A stretch of DNA of 64,000 nucleotides from Hymenobacter perfusus (GCF_003944765.1 NZ_RWIU01000003.1:434001-498000); one strand, 5' to 3'. Counted from the stretch's first letter, positions 15,456 through 24,428 are shown. Translations and numbers: made by a program. The notes: generated by a model not told the origin, from the letters alone.

Positions 15456-16034
15456 CTACGGTTTGCCGTCGATGGGCTGGGGCGTGTAGATCAAATCATC
15501 CACCGGGAAGCCCAGTTCGCGGCCTTTGGCTACCAGCATGTCGCGGAGGTTGCGTTCCAGGTGAGGCTTGCGGCTCAGAATCCAGAGGTTTTTGCGCTCC
15601 GGCTCACCCACCAGGGCATATTGGTAGTCGGAATGGTCGAGGTCCAGAATCCAGTAGTCGCCCTCGAAGGGCCAGAAGAACTGCACTTTGAGGCGGGCGT
15701 TGGTGGCATCCATGGCGCGGGCTACGGCGGTGGCGGTTTCCACGGGGCCGTTGAGGCCTTCCTTGTGGCAGGTGTTGCGCACGCTCACCTTGCCGTCGGG
15801 CCGCAGCTTGTACTCGGCCGTTACGTGCTGGCAGCCTTTCTCGAAGCGGGTTGGCAGCCGGGCCACCTCGTACCAGAGCCCGGCGTACTTGTGCAGATCC
15901 ACGTGGGCCACGGTGGGCAGGGCCGGGTAGGCTTTGCGGCGGGCGTAGGCATAGGCAGCTACGCCGGTAGCAATGGCGGCAGCGGCGGCCCCAAGCAGTA
16001 CGGGTTGGCGGCGCTTGAGCAGGTTCTTGGACAT
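15456..16034 (-). CDS. Bacterial lipocalin (Blc-like)
   Basis: 192 residues. After a short basic start (MSKNLLKRRQ) comes a hydrophobic segment near 12-31 (PVLLGAAAAAIATGVAAYAY), acting as a membrane anchor or uncleaved signal, then the lipocalin domain. The signature G-x-W-Y-E-V (YAGLWYEVARLPTRFEKGC) and the closing strands (YWILDLDHSDYQYALVGEP, LWILSRKP) are those of Blc/apolipoprotein D-type lipocalins, which bind fatty acids and lysophospholipids at the outer membrane. No lipobox Cys is present, unlike E. coli Blc. Start chosen at the ATG 16032-16034; a longer frame to 16121 lacks family-like residues. Confidence 0.87.
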   Translation of the reverse strand: MSKNLLKRRQPVLLGAAAAAIATGVAAYAYARRKAYPALPTVAHVDLHKYAGLWYEVARLPTRFEKGCQHVTAEYKLRPDGKVSVRNTCHKEGLNGPVETATAVARAMDATNARLKVQFFWPFEGDYWILDLDHSDYQYALVGEPERKNLWILSRKPHLERNLRDMLVAKGRELGFPVDDLIYTPQPIDGKP

Positions 16035-16340
16035 CGGGTTGAGGTTAGGAGTCGCCGCCGTATACGCAAAGCCAACGGTTGCGGCCCGGGGAATTGTAGG
16101 GGCGTTCAGAAACTGGGACATCTAGTAGGTTCATAAACCATACTTTGCCTGAACCGCAAAATCAGAAACAAACGGGTAAGCTAGCAGAACCACGTCTGCA
16201 AAGGAGTTCACGAAACTCATCCCCCCAAAGGGTTTCTTATACTTAGCGCATTAAACCAGTTTACTAAACACAAACTGGCCCGTAACGCGGGTTTGTAGCT
16301 AATGTCAGCGCCCTATTAGAGCGGTTTACGAGAAAGAGCG
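16035..16340. other. Intergenic region without a recognised gene
   Basis: About 300 bases. The only clear structure is a short hairpin, CCAGTTT (16256-16262) with AAACTGG (16272-16278), followed by further weak inverted sequence. No start codon with a plausible reading frame stands out. Confidence 0.4.
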
Positions 16341-16763
16341 TTAAGATTTTTTGTGTCCGTCGGAAACCTCAACGGTAAACACAACCCAGTCTTCCTTTGG
16401 GTAGAAATACTTTTCTAGCTGCTGTCGGGTCAACGGTTTCCACTGTTGTTCAAAGCCCCACTTGTGCAACGCCTCCACGCAGTGCAGGATGCGTTCCTTC
16501 GTTATCTCGTGGAGGATAACCAGGTTTTCTTCGAGAAAGCAGGATTTATCGGCATCAAACTCGCCGCTTATCCGCGCAAGGGTCAGCAGGTTCATCTGGT
16601 AGAAATCCCCTTGGGAAGTGCCTAACAGCACATCACTTTTGATGCCACGAGTTAACGACTCGATGTCGTCGTCATAACCAGAGGTGAATACGACTGAATA
16701 GTCCATATGACGCTTTAAGGGCAGTATTCTGCCCGGCAATCTACTAAGTAGCCGTTCATTCAA
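16341..16763 (-). CDS. Hypothetical protein
   Basis: 140 residues, or about 121 if translation starts at the second ATG (16704-16706, MDYSVVFTSGYDDD). I do not recognise the family. It has no signal peptide or membrane segment; the chain is mixed alpha/beta with a helical centre (ENLVILHEITKERILHCVEAL) and a charged end (FTVEVSDGHKKS). Codon and base use is lower in GC than the flanking genes, so it may be recently acquired. It stands alone between hairpins. Confidence 0.55.
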   Translation of the reverse strand: MNERLLSRLPGRILPLKRHMDYSVVFTSGYDDDIESLTRGIKSDVLLGTSQGDFYQMNLLTLARISGEFDADKSCFLEENLVILHEITKERILHCVEALHKWGFEQQWKPLTRQQLEKYFYPKEDWVVFTVEVSDGHKKS

Positions 16764-16835
16764 AGGGTCGGATTCCTGAACGTGCGATATTTCCCGCTTT
16801 CTAAGAGGTATAGATGCAATTGTTGGAACCTCGTG

Positions 16836-16879
16836 GTTGCTGAGGTTGAGCGGTTATGATTCCGCTCAACCTCAGCAAC
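16836..16879. terminator. Perfect 18-bp hairpin downstream of the M23 gene
   Basis: GTTGCTGAGGTTGAGCGG (16836-16853) pairs with 16862-16879 without mismatch around an 8-base loop. There is no T-tract on the minus strand, so it may protect mRNA ends rather than act as a classic terminator. Confidence 0.6.
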
Positions 16880-16915
16880 GCGAATACGCTCCTGCAAACT
16901 GCTCAAAAATCCGCT

Positions 16916-18925
16916 TTACAGCACCAGATTAATCACCTTCTCGTTGCCGGCTTGGTCGGTGAGGCGCAGAGTGGCGGGGCCGCGCAGGGGCGGCCCCAAC
17001 GTATCGTCGCGCTCGGAGTAGATGGTGGCGTTCTTGTGCTCGAAGCGCAGCAGGCGGAACTGCCCGTTCACTTCCAGCTTGTAGCTGGCCAGGCCCGAGA
17101 GGTCGTCGCCGACTTTGAACACCACGCCGCCGGGGCCGCGGCTGATGAGGCGAGCCGAGGGCGGAATGGTATCGGTGAGCAGCCGGAACTGGCCGAAGGT
17201 TTTGATGGGGGCTGTGATGCTGCGGCCGTCGGGGCTCCACTTGCCGCCCACGTAGGCCCGGCCGCCCTTGGCCGTAACGCCGTAGATGGCCGTGCGGCGC
17301 GGGTCGGCGGCCGGGGTTTCGGGCTTGAGTGTGAGGGCCAGGGTTTCGTAGAGCGGCGTGCGGGGCAAATGCACCGTCCAGAGGCCCTGCTTGTAGCTGG
17401 TCTGCACATACAGCGTGTCGAACAGCGTTTTCGGCCCGAAACCCAGGGCTAGGTTGGCCGTGCTGAACCCAAACTCCCGGCCCGAAGGAATCAGGGCCTG
17501 CCGGTCGAACCGCTTGGTGATGCGGCCGAACTGCAAGGAGTCGGGGCGGCCGGCGCGCAGGTCGTAGAGATACACATTCTGGCTTTGCTCGGTGTAGCTG
17601 GGCCTGATGGTGAGGCGGCGGTTGCCTTTGAACAAGGTCAGGTTGCCACCCACGGCGGCCGTGTCGGGGTCCTGGGCGGTGGCCACCAGCAGGTTGCGGC
17701 TGATGTCGTAGCGCAGATTCTGCGTTTTCACGGCCGCCGAACGGGTTTTGTGGTAGCTGTCGGCCACGCCGCGCAACACGAACCGTAGCGGCGTGAGGTT
17801 GCCGTAGGAGTCGCTCAGACGTACTTCCACAGCGTAGAGCTGGCCCGGTTCCACTCGCAGACGGCCTTTGCCGGGACCGGTGGTGTACATGCTCAAGTCG
17901 TTGCCATCGTCCACGAACAGGCGCTCCAGCTGCCGGCCCTGGGTGGCGCGCCACTCGTAATCCAGGTGGCGGTTGATTTGCCGGGAGCCTTCCGGAAACG
18001 GAATATCATCGATGACGTGCTGGTAGTGCGGCTGCCCGTTCACCAGCACCTCCACCTTCTGAATGCCGTTCTTGTTCCACACCTGGTCGAACCTATCGAA
18101 GCCCTGCATGAGCAGACCCACCGTGCCGTTGGCCGCAATGGTATCGGCCCACACGTAGCCGCCGCCGTTGGGCAGGGGCGGGGCCTTGGGCAGGAAAATC
18201 GACTTGCCAAACTTGCCCTGCACCCGGGCATCAATGCTCAGGGCCTCTACTCCAAACGCCAGCAGCGTAGGAGCCACGTGGTCCTGAATTTCGGAAAAGC
18301 CGCCCCATTGCAGCGGGTTCAACTGCTCATCCTGGGCCGTGCGCACCTCCCAGTGCAGGTGTGGCCCGGCTGAGCCACCGGTATTGCCCGAAAGCGCCAC
18401 TACCTCGCCGCGCTTCACCGGAAACTGGTCGGGCTTGAAGAATAGCTCCAGGTCGTAGGTCTGCTTTTCGTACTGGCGGCGGCGCAGCTCCTCGGCCACG
18501 GGGCCTTTGAAGCGGTTGAGGTGACCGTACACGGTGGTCAGGCCGTTGGGGTGGGTGATGTAGAGCACGTTGCCGTAGCCGTAGCTGCTCTGCTTCATGC
18601 GCGAGATGTAGCCGTCGGCCGAGGCATACACGGGCAAGTCCACCCGGCCGTCGGTCTTGATGTCGAGGCCGCCGTGGAAATGGTTGGGCCGCAGCTCACC
18701 CATGCTGCCCGCCAGAAAGTTCTGCTGGCCGGGTTTAATCGGGAACAGGAAATAGCCTTTGGGCACTACGGGCCGACCAGGAGCGGCAACCGGGGCCGGC
18801 TTAGGCTTGGCGGCCGAATCGGGCTCCTGGCCGCCGCAGGCAGCGGGTTGCAACCCCAGCAACAGCAAAAACGGCCACGCCACGCTCAGCAGACGTGGCG
18901 GCCGGGTAAACAAAGAATCGGGCAT
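16916..18925 (-). CDS. M23-family (LytM-type) metallopeptidase
   Basis: 669 residues. The N-terminal hydrophobic segment (LLSVAWPFLLLLGLQPAAC) is a signal, possibly a lipoprotein one, although the residue pattern before Cys30 is not ideal. The M23 domain (about 75-215) is intact: zinc ligands H84 and D88 in NHFHGGLDIKT and H191 in the HLHWE motif (H189, H191), with GNTGGSAG between. The rest (about 220-669) is a long run of beta-sandwich-like segments without a known domain. Such proteins cut peptidoglycan cross-links or act as activators of amidases. It is a large member for the family; the C-terminal part is the unusual feature. Confidence 0.88.
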   Translation of the reverse strand: MPDSLFTRPPRLLSVAWPFLLLLGLQPAACGGQEPDSAAKPKPAPVAAPGRPVVPKGYFLFPIKPGQQNFLAGSMGELRPNHFHGGLDIKTDGRVDLPVYASADGYISRMKQSSYGYGNVLYITHPNGLTTVYGHLNRFKGPVAEELRRRQYEKQTYDLELFFKPDQFPVKRGEVVALSGNTGGSAGPHLHWEVRTAQDEQLNPLQWGGFSEIQDHVAPTLLAFGVEALSIDARVQGKFGKSIFLPKAPPLPNGGGYVWADTIAANGTVGLLMQGFDRFDQVWNKNGIQKVEVLVNGQPHYQHVIDDIPFPEGSRQINRHLDYEWRATQGRQLERLFVDDGNDLSMYTTGPGKGRLRVEPGQLYAVEVRLSDSYGNLTPLRFVLRGVADSYHKTRSAAVKTQNLRYDISRNLLVATAQDPDTAAVGGNLTLFKGNRRLTIRPSYTEQSQNVYLYDLRAGRPDSLQFGRITKRFDRQALIPSGREFGFSTANLALGFGPKTLFDTLYVQTSYKQGLWTVHLPRTPLYETLALTLKPETPAADPRRTAIYGVTAKGGRAYVGGKWSPDGRSITAPIKTFGQFRLLTDTIPPSARLISRGPGGVVFKVGDDLSGLASYKLEVNGQFRLLRFEHKNATIYSERDDTLGPPLRGPATLRLTDQAGNEKVINLVL

Positions 18926-19055
18926 TCAGAAAAGGAATTCGGCAGCAGAAGGAAAGGAAAACGGTGCCGCAGCAACGCCGCCGGCCGGCACAATCGTGCC
19001 CGGCCGGACGGGAAAACAAGAAATAGGAGCGTGTTGATGCAAGCAAGGCATCGAA

Positions 19056-19161
19056 TGTAGAGACGCGGATACGCGTCTCATCGTTGAACGGTCGGTGCCG
19101 TGCCAGACGGTGGCAGCGTCGCAACATCAGCAACGACGAGACGCGGATACGCGTCTCTACA
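19056..19161. repeat. Family C palindromic intergenic repeat, copy 1
   Basis: Outer arms TGTAGAGACGCG and CGCGTCTCTACA. Each arm is itself a small hairpin (AGACGCG-GATA-CGCGTCT), and the inner ends are ATCGTTG / CAACGA. It lies between the M23 and FAH-fold genes. Confidence 0.85.
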
Positions 19162-19192
19162 CCGCATGCGGGCCACCACGAGCTAGAGCGGC

Positions 19193-19807
19193 CTACTTCA
19201 CGGCCAGGTCAAACATCTTGTCCTCGCCGATGAAGCCCACCAGCTGGTCCCCGATTTTGACGGGGCCGACGCCGCTGGGCGTGCCGGTGAAGATCAGGTC
19301 GCCCATTTTGAGGGTGATGAACCGGGAGATGTAGCTGATGATTTTCGAGAAATCGTGCAGCATGAGGCTGGAGTTGCCCTGCTGGCGCACCTCGCCGTTT
19401 ACTTCCAAGCGGAAGTCGATGTTTTTGAGGTCGGCAAACTCCGCAACCGGTTTGAACTCCTGGGAAATCGGGGCCGAGCCGTCGAAGCCCTTGGCCAGCT
19501 CCCAGGGCAGGCCCTTGCTTTTAAGCTGGCTCTGCAGGTCGCGGGCCGTGAAGTCGATGCCCAAGCCGATGGCGTCGAAATAAGTGGGCGCAAACTTCTC
19601 CTCGATGTTCTTGCCATTCTTGCAGATGCGCAGCACCAGTTCAACCTCGTAGTGGATGTCCTGGGAGAAATCGGGCAGAAAGAAGGGCTGGTTGCGCTGG
19701 AGCAAAGCCGTATCTGGCTTGGCGAAGATGACGGGGTCAGCGGGCGTTTCGTTCTGGAGTTCGGCAATATGGTCGGCGTAGTTGCGGCCGATGCAGAGGA
19801 TTTTCAT
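19193..19807 (-). CDS. Fumarylacetoacetate hydrolase-fold protein
   Basis: 204 residues, the short FAH/YcgM type. Motifs are MKILCIGRNYADHIAE at the N-terminus, the metal-binding YEVELVLRI segment, GLGIDFTARDLQ, KGFDGSAP, and GDLIFTGTPSGVGPV near the end. Members of this fold hydrolyse acylpyruvates or decarboxylate oxaloacetate in the cytoplasm; the substrate cannot be told from sequence. Acylpyruvase or oxaloacetate decarboxylase activity is the likeliest guess. It is not part of an aromatic-degradation cluster here. Confidence 0.9.
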   Translation of the reverse strand: MKILCIGRNYADHIAELQNETPADPVIFAKPDTALLQRNQPFFLPDFSQDIHYEVELVLRICKNGKNIEEKFAPTYFDAIGLGIDFTARDLQSQLKSKGLPWELAKGFDGSAPISQEFKPVAEFADLKNIDFRLEVNGEVRQQGNSSLMLHDFSKIISYISRFITLKMGDLIFTGTPSGVGPVKIGDQLVGFIGEDKMFDLAVK

Positions 19808-20060
19808 GCTCAGGGAGTTGGAAGCGTAACGGCCATCCGAAGACGACCAAAAAGCGTGCGGCCGGCCGGAAAGGCGGGCAGACGGTCAAAAATAGCGTTT
19901 AATTCGCGGGCTGGAAACCTCAACCGGGCTCCTTTTTCCGGCCGCAAGCCGCCGCGTAAACATTTTGCCCACTGCCGCACGTATAGTAGCCCGGGCGAGC
20001 AAGTGTCTGTTTGCGGCCCGATTCAGCTACTGCCTTCCTTTCTCTCAACCGCCTACTCTC

Positions 20061-20855
20061 ATGCTCAAGAAATTTGCCCTCGCCAGCTGCCTGCTCGTTG
20101 CCGCAGGTTGCGCCACGGTTCCTATCACCGGCCGCCGGCAGCTCAGCCTCGTTTCCGACACCGAAATGAATACGATGGCCGCCACGGAATACCAGAAGGT
20201 GCTCAGCAGCAGTCGGGTAGTTAGCAGCGGCGAGCAGGCGGCCATGGTGAAGCGGGTGGGCCTGCGCATTCAGCAGGCCGTGGAGCAGTATTTCAGCCAG
20301 CGTGGCGAGCAGGCACAGCTGGAAGGCTACCAGTGGGAGTTCAACCTCATCGACGATAAGCAGGAAAACGCCTGGTGCATGCCTGGCGGCAAGGTGGCCG
20401 TGTACACCGGCATTCTGCCCATCACCGCAGATGAAACCGGCCTGGCCGTAGTAATGGGCCATGAAATAGCCCACGCCGTGGCCCGCCACAGCTCGGAGCG
20501 GATGAGTCAGCAGATGGCCGCTCAGGGACTTGGCGGCATTGCCTCGGCAGCCGTAGGGCAAACCCCAACGGTTACCCAAAACGTGTTTTTGCAGGCCGTG
20601 GGCGTGGGTTCCTCGCTGGGTTTGCTGAAATACGGCCGCAGCCAGGAGTCGGAGGCCGACCACCTGGGGCTGATTTTCATGGCTATGGCCGGCTACAACC
20701 CCGATACCGCCGTGCAGTTCTGGCAGCGCATGGATGCCCGCGAAAATTCTGCCTCGCCCCCCGAGTTCCTGTCTACGCACCCATCCAACGGCACCCGCAT
20801 TGCCGGTATCCAGAAGGAGCTGCCGGAAGCCCGTACCTACTACAAAGCCCGCTAA
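20061..20855 (+). CDS. M48-family zinc metallopeptidase, predicted lipoprotein
   Basis: 264 residues. The start at the ATG 20061 gives a signal with a lipobox-like VAAGC17. The catalytic motif HEIAH (H134, E135, H138) is in GLAVVMGHEIAHAVARH, and the third ligand region is QESEADHLGLIFMA. The ending LSTHPSNGTRIAGIQ is also typical of BepA/LoiP/YcaL-like periplasmic peptidases that handle misfolded outer-membrane proteins. It is the first gene of a short plus-strand run with a small lipoprotein and a tiny hydrophobic ORF. Confidence 0.92.
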   Translation: MLKKFALASCLLVAAGCATVPITGRRQLSLVSDTEMNTMAATEYQKVLSSSRVVSSGEQAAMVKRVGLRIQQAVEQYFSQRGEQAQLEGYQWEFNLIDDKQENAWCMPGGKVAVYTGILPITADETGLAVVMGHEIAHAVARHSSERMSQQMAAQGLGGIASAAVGQTPTVTQNVFLQAVGVGSSLGLLKYGRSQESEADHLGLIFMAMAGYNPDTAVQFWQRMDARENSASPPEFLSTHPSNGTRIAGIQKELPEARTYYKAR

Positions 20856-20879
20856 GCGCGGCTGGTTGAATCTATCCTG

Positions 20880-21443
20880 ATGAATCGTATTCTGCGTTTT
20901 GCGCTTTCCCCTGTAACGGTAACGGTGTTGCTGGCGGGCCTGAGTGCCTGCGAAACCTCCAAACGGGGCTTTCCGGAGATGAGCACCCCCACTACCGACA
21001 CCGACGAAATGCGCCGTAAGCGCGAAGTAGTCAGCAAGCAGATAGCCGAGGTAGCTGAGGGGAAAATCCGCTATTTGATGCCCCGGGAGCAGCTTTCGGC
21101 CGCCTTTACCCGGGAGTTCGGCGACGGCACGGCCATCGACAAAACCGTTATCCGCAAAGTGCAGGAAACGCCCAAGGATAAGGCGGTGTATTACATTGTG
21201 GGCATGGGCCTGCGCAACGGCATGTACCGGGCCATGGCGCTGCCGCTGCAAACCTCGTCCGATAACAGCTTGTACCTGCCTTCCAACTCGGCCCGCTACA
21301 TCATTACGGGCGTGGGCTGCACGTTCTGCTTCTTCAACTTCGAGAAAAACGAAATTGTGGGCACCACCTGCGAGGAAAATACCGGCGGCAGCCGCTGCGA
21401 CCTGCGCGTGGAGTCCAATAACACCTTCTTCGTGCGCAAATAG
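20880..21443 (+). CDS. Hypothetical lipoprotein
   Basis: 187 residues. The signal peptide ends in LAGLSAC, followed by ETSKRG, a convincing lipobox, so the protein is probably lipid-anchored. The mature part has a charged helix (MRRKREVVSKQIAEVAEGKIRY) and a Cys-containing end (GCTFCFFNFEKNEIVG, CEENTGGSRC) with four cysteines that may form disulphides. Family unknown. It follows the M48 gene after 24 bases, so the two are likely co-transcribed. Confidence 0.65.
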   Translation: MNRILRFALSPVTVTVLLAGLSACETSKRGFPEMSTPTTDTDEMRRKREVVSKQIAEVAEGKIRYLMPREQLSAAFTREFGDGTAIDKTVIRKVQETPKDKAVYYIVGMGLRNGMYRAMALPLQTSSDNSLYLPSNSARYIITGVGCTFCFFNFEKNEIVGTTCEENTGGSRCDLRVESNNTFFVRK

Positions 21444-21445
21444 CC

Positions 21446-21556
21446 ATGCTCAGCCGCAAATGGATTCTGCGCCTCTCGCTCACAGCCCTGGCGCTGCTGC
21501 TGACTACGGATAAGCGGCGGCCAAAACCAGCAGTGGGCAAACCGGATAATCCGTAG
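21446..21556 (+). CDS. Candidate 36-residue hydrophobic small protein
   Basis: An ATG two bases after the preceding stop opens a frame encoding a basic start (MLSRKWILRL), a hydrophobic stretch (SLTALALLLT) and a charged, Pro-rich tail ending KPDNP. It resembles a small membrane protein or a signal-peptide remnant, and its spacing suggests translational coupling. It could be the degraded start of a longer gene. Conservation has not been tested. Confidence 0.35.
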   Translation: MLSRKWILRLSLTALALLLTTDKRRPKPAVGKPDNP

Positions 21557-21639
21557 CGCCCGGGGAACTTCGGGGTGCGTACTTCGGCACCGACCCTGAA
21601 TCTTTCGTACACCACGGAATACCATTTTTGCTCCCAGCC

Positions 21640-21891
21640 ATGCACAACGATTCCACCGCCAATAGCACCCAGTTAGTTCGCTATCAGTTGCAACTGTCGC
21701 CGGCGTTAGAGGAGCCGCACCTGATAGCGGCCCGCACGCTGCTCACCGAACACGGCTTCGTGGTAGACCAACTCACGCCCGATGAAGTAGTAGTAGCCTC
21801 TACGCAGGGCACTGACCCCGACTGGCAGCCCGTACGCGAAGGATTTCAACAATTGGGCAGTGCCATTGCCCACATCACCACCGCCGGGTAA
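21640..21891 (+). CDS. Small hypothetical protein
   Basis: 83 residues starting MHNDSTANSTQLVR. The pattern (LVRYQLQLSPALEEPHLIAARTLLTEHG, then a short beta-rich end) suggests a small alpha/beta fold. I do not recognise the family. It ends just before a perfect bidirectional terminator. Confidence 0.5.
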   Translation: MHNDSTANSTQLVRYQLQLSPALEEPHLIAARTLLTEHGFVVDQLTPDEVVVASTQGTDPDWQPVREGFQQLGSAIAHITTAG

Positions 21892-21912
21892 ACGAACCGT
21901 ATTACATGAGTC

Positions 21913-21959
21913 AAAAACCTAACAGGCTCCGCCAATCTGGCGGGGCCTGTTAGGTTTTT
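21913..21959. terminator. Bidirectional intrinsic terminator
   Basis: AAAAACCTAACAGGC (21913-21927) pairs perfectly with GCCTGTTAGGTTTTT (21945-21959), with a second inner pair CCGCCA/TGGCGG. A-tracts and T-tracts on both sides make it a classic two-way terminator between convergent genes. Confidence 0.88.
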
Positions 21960-21995
21960 AGTGATTTAGCACCTGATTATATGCTTTCTGAGTGG

Positions 21996-22703
21996 CTACA
22001 TCATGCCTTCTTCCACCAACTCCACAAACCGCGCAATACGGTTCACCAGCAAATCGGGGTTGATTTTATCCAGCGGGTGGGGAGTGTTCATGACGATTTC
22101 GAACGTGGCGCGGGGCATGTGGTCGGCGTAGGAGCGGGAGGCATCTACGCCGGCCGTTTTATCCAGCTCGCCCACCAGTACTTGCACCGGAATCTCCAGC
22201 TCGGCCAGATTGTGCGCGTTCAGCAACGGAGCGTCGCCAAGGCCCCGCAGCAGGGTAGTAGTGGCCGTCAGCAACTCGGGTAGCGGGGTGGGAGCGTGCA
22301 GCTGCTCCAGCTGACTGGCAAACTGCGGTACTTTTTCCCGCATGCCATCCGCGTCCAGAAAGCGCGTCGCCTGAGCGGCGGTGGCCGGCGTCCAATCGAA
22401 CTTGGTGCCCAGCGTGGTGATGCTGCTGAACAGCTCCGGCCACGCCACGGCGGCCGTCAGGGCCGCGTAGCCGCCCATGCTGTACCCGAATACGTGCACC
22501 GGTGGCAGGTTCTGATCTAGGAGGAACTGCCGGACTTCCTGGGCCAGCTCCTTCATGGAGAGGCCAGCCGCCAGCGGCCGGCCGCCGTGCCCGGCAAAGG
22601 AAAACGAGTGGATATCGTAGAACGGCGGCAGCTCCCGCTTCAGAAACTTCAGCTGCGCTTCCGAGCCGAGGGCTCCGTGCAGGAGCAGAATAGTGTGTTT
22701 CAT
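21996..22703 (-). CDS. Alpha/beta hydrolase
   Basis: 235 residues starting MKHTILLLHGALGSEAQLK, which contains the oxyanion-hole HG. The nucleophile elbow is GYSMGGYAALTAA (G-x-S-x-G), and a late His in MNTPHPLDKI completes a plausible Ser-Asp-His triad with Asp of VGELDKT. Substrate unknown. The 19-residue longer frame is rejected because it crosses the leader. It lies 64 bases downstream of mpl in the same direction. Confidence 0.85.
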   Translation of the reverse strand: MKHTILLLHGALGSEAQLKFLKRELPPFYDIHSFSFAGHGGRPLAAGLSMKELAQEVRQFLLDQNLPPVHVFGYSMGGYAALTAAVAWPELFSSITTLGTKFDWTPATAAQATRFLDADGMREKVPQFASQLEQLHAPTPLPELLTATTTLLRGLGDAPLLNAHNLAELEIPVQVLVGELDKTAGVDASRSYADHMPRATFEIVMNTPHPLDKINPDLLVNRIARFVELVEEGMM

Positions 22704-22767
22704 GCGTTGACAGCTCAACTGACGGCCGGCGTTTCTGGGTGAAAGGCCGCCGGCAGCCAAGCGTAAG

Positions 22768-24153
22768 TTAGTGGGTCACCTCGGCTGCCAGCTTGTTCAG
22801 GTCCAATCCGTCGAAGGTGCCCGAGGTCATCATCAGCAGGTTAGCGTTCTGCCAACTTTGCTCGTGCAGGAAGGCTGCCAGTTCCCGGCTATCGGTAAAC
22901 ACGCGCAGGTCGGGGCGCTGGAAAGCCTGCTGCACCGCTTCGGGCGGCAAAGCGGGCAGGCGCTTGTGGGCCAGCACCTGCGGGTTGAAGTACACCACCG
23001 CCACGTCGGGCGCGTCGAAGGTGTGGGCGTACTGGGGCAAAAAGGCCGGGTTGAGGGAGCTGAAGGTGTGCAGCTCCAGGCAGGCCACCAGTTTGCGCTG
23101 CGGAAACTGCTTTTTGAAGGCCGTGGCGGTAGCCTTGAGCTTGCTGGGTGCGTGGGCGAAATCCTTGTACACCACTGAGGTAGCACCTTCCTTCACCAGC
23201 TCTAGCCGGCGCGCCGCGCCTTTAAAAGTGGCCAGGGCTTCGTAGAACTCCTTGCCCTTGATACCCAGCTGCTTGCACACTTCCTTGGCCGCCGAAATGT
23301 TGCGCAGGTTATGCTCGCCGAACACCTGCACGGGCACTTCCTCATCTTTCTTATTGAGCAGGAAGGTTTTACCGTCCCGGATGACGTGCTCGTGCGGGCC
23401 GTAGCCGATATACTTCACGGCGGGCGAGCTGGGCACCGTCACCAGCTGCACCTGCTCGTCGTCCTGGTCGTAGATGAGCACGCCGGCCTTGGGCGTCATC
23501 TCGGCGAAGATGCGGAACTGCTCCCGGTAGATTTCTTCGGTCGGGAATACGTTGATGTGGTCCCAGCTGATGCCGGAAATAACCCCGATGTGGTGCTGGT
23601 ACAAGTGAAACTTGGGCCGCCGGTCAATCGGCGAAGAGAGATACTCGTCGCCCTCAATGATGATGATGGGCGCGTCGTCGGTCAGCTGCACCATCAGCTC
23701 GAAACCCTCCAGCTGCGCGCCCACGGCGTAATCGAACTTACGGCCGTGGTGGCGCAGTACGTGCAGAATGAGGGAGGTAATGCTGGTTTTGCCGTGCGAG
23801 CCGCCGATGACGATGCGCTGCTTGTCGCGGGAGGCTTCGTAGATGAATTCGGGAAAGGAGTACACCCGCAGACCCAACTCCTGGGCCCGCAACAGCTCGG
23901 GGTTATCAGGGCGGGCGTGCATGCCCACAATCACCGCGTCGAGGTCGGCCGTTATCTTCTCTGGAAACCAGCCCTCCTGGGCCGGCAGCAGCCCGGCCTT
24001 GGCCAGGCGGCTCTTGGCCGGCTCAAAGATTTCGTCGTCGGAGCCGGTGACGTGGGCGCCGCGCTGGTGCAGGGCCAGGGCCAGGTTGTGCATGATACTG
24101 CCCCCGGTGGCAATCAGGTGCAGGCGTTGGAGGGAAGAAGGAGTAGCAGCCAT
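22768..24153 (-). CDS. mpl: UDP-N-acetylmuramate:L-alanyl-gamma-D-glutamyl-meso-diaminopimelate ligase
   Basis: 461 residues, a Mur-ligase family member. It reattaches the recycled tripeptide to UDP-MurNAc in the cytoplasm and so belongs to peptidoglycan recycling. The N-terminal nucleotide fold LHLIATGGSIMHNLALAL and SDDEIFEP, the ATP P-loop IGGSHGKTSIT, EGDEYLSSPID, the SWDHINVFPT motif and the C-terminal KDFAHAPSKLKATATAF are diagnostic for Mpl rather than MurC. A TACCTTTG -7 box precedes it. Confidence 0.93.
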   Translation of the reverse strand: MAATPSSLQRLHLIATGGSIMHNLALALHQRGAHVTGSDDEIFEPAKSRLAKAGLLPAQEGWFPEKITADLDAVIVGMHARPDNPELLRAQELGLRVYSFPEFIYEASRDKQRIVIGGSHGKTSITSLILHVLRHHGRKFDYAVGAQLEGFELMVQLTDDAPIIIIEGDEYLSSPIDRRPKFHLYQHHIGVISGISWDHINVFPTEEIYREQFRIFAEMTPKAGVLIYDQDDEQVQLVTVPSSPAVKYIGYGPHEHVIRDGKTFLLNKKDEEVPVQVFGEHNLRNISAAKEVCKQLGIKGKEFYEALATFKGAARRLELVKEGATSVVYKDFAHAPSKLKATATAFKKQFPQRKLVACLELHTFSSLNPAFLPQYAHTFDAPDVAVVYFNPQVLAHKRLPALPPEAVQQAFQRPDLRVFTDSRELAAFLHEQSWQNANLLMMTSGTFDGLDLNKLAAEVTH

Positions 24154-24178
24154 TCGGTAACAAAGAGGAATAGGGCCG

Positions 24179-24186
24179 CAAAGGTA
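24179..24186 (-). promoter_or_regulatory. -7 box (TACCTTTG) for mpl
   Basis: Minus-strand TACCTTTG, 25 bases before the mpl ATG at 24153. Confidence 0.45.
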
Positions 24187-24332
24187 CGGGGTGTTTTTTT
24201 GGGGTGGGAAAATGGCCTGGTAATCCTATCCTGTGTAACAGCAAAAAGTACGCGGTTTAATCCTCTCAGCCTGCCGCGTCTTCACGGAAAAGAAACCTTT
24301 TGCGCGGCCCCGGGATTGTAAGGCCCAGCCGT

Positions 24333-24340
24333 TAACTTTG
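24333..24340 (+). promoter_or_regulatory. -7 box (TAACTTTG) for dnaB
   Basis: Exact TAnnTTTG match 88 bases before the dnaB ATG (24429). A TTG lies 14 bases upstream, shorter than the usual spacing, so the -33 assignment is open. Confidence 0.4.
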
Positions 24341-24428
24341 TGCCCCTTTGGGCAAAAACACGGACTGGCGGAAGAAATTCCGGCCGGAACCGGCCCAACC
24401 TGCTTACCTTGTAGTGCTTACCTAAGTG

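Noticed and set aside
19920..21251. 443-codon open frame antisense to the M48 peptidase
   Set aside because: The sense strand encodes HEIAH and a lipobox; the antisense frame spans two real genes.
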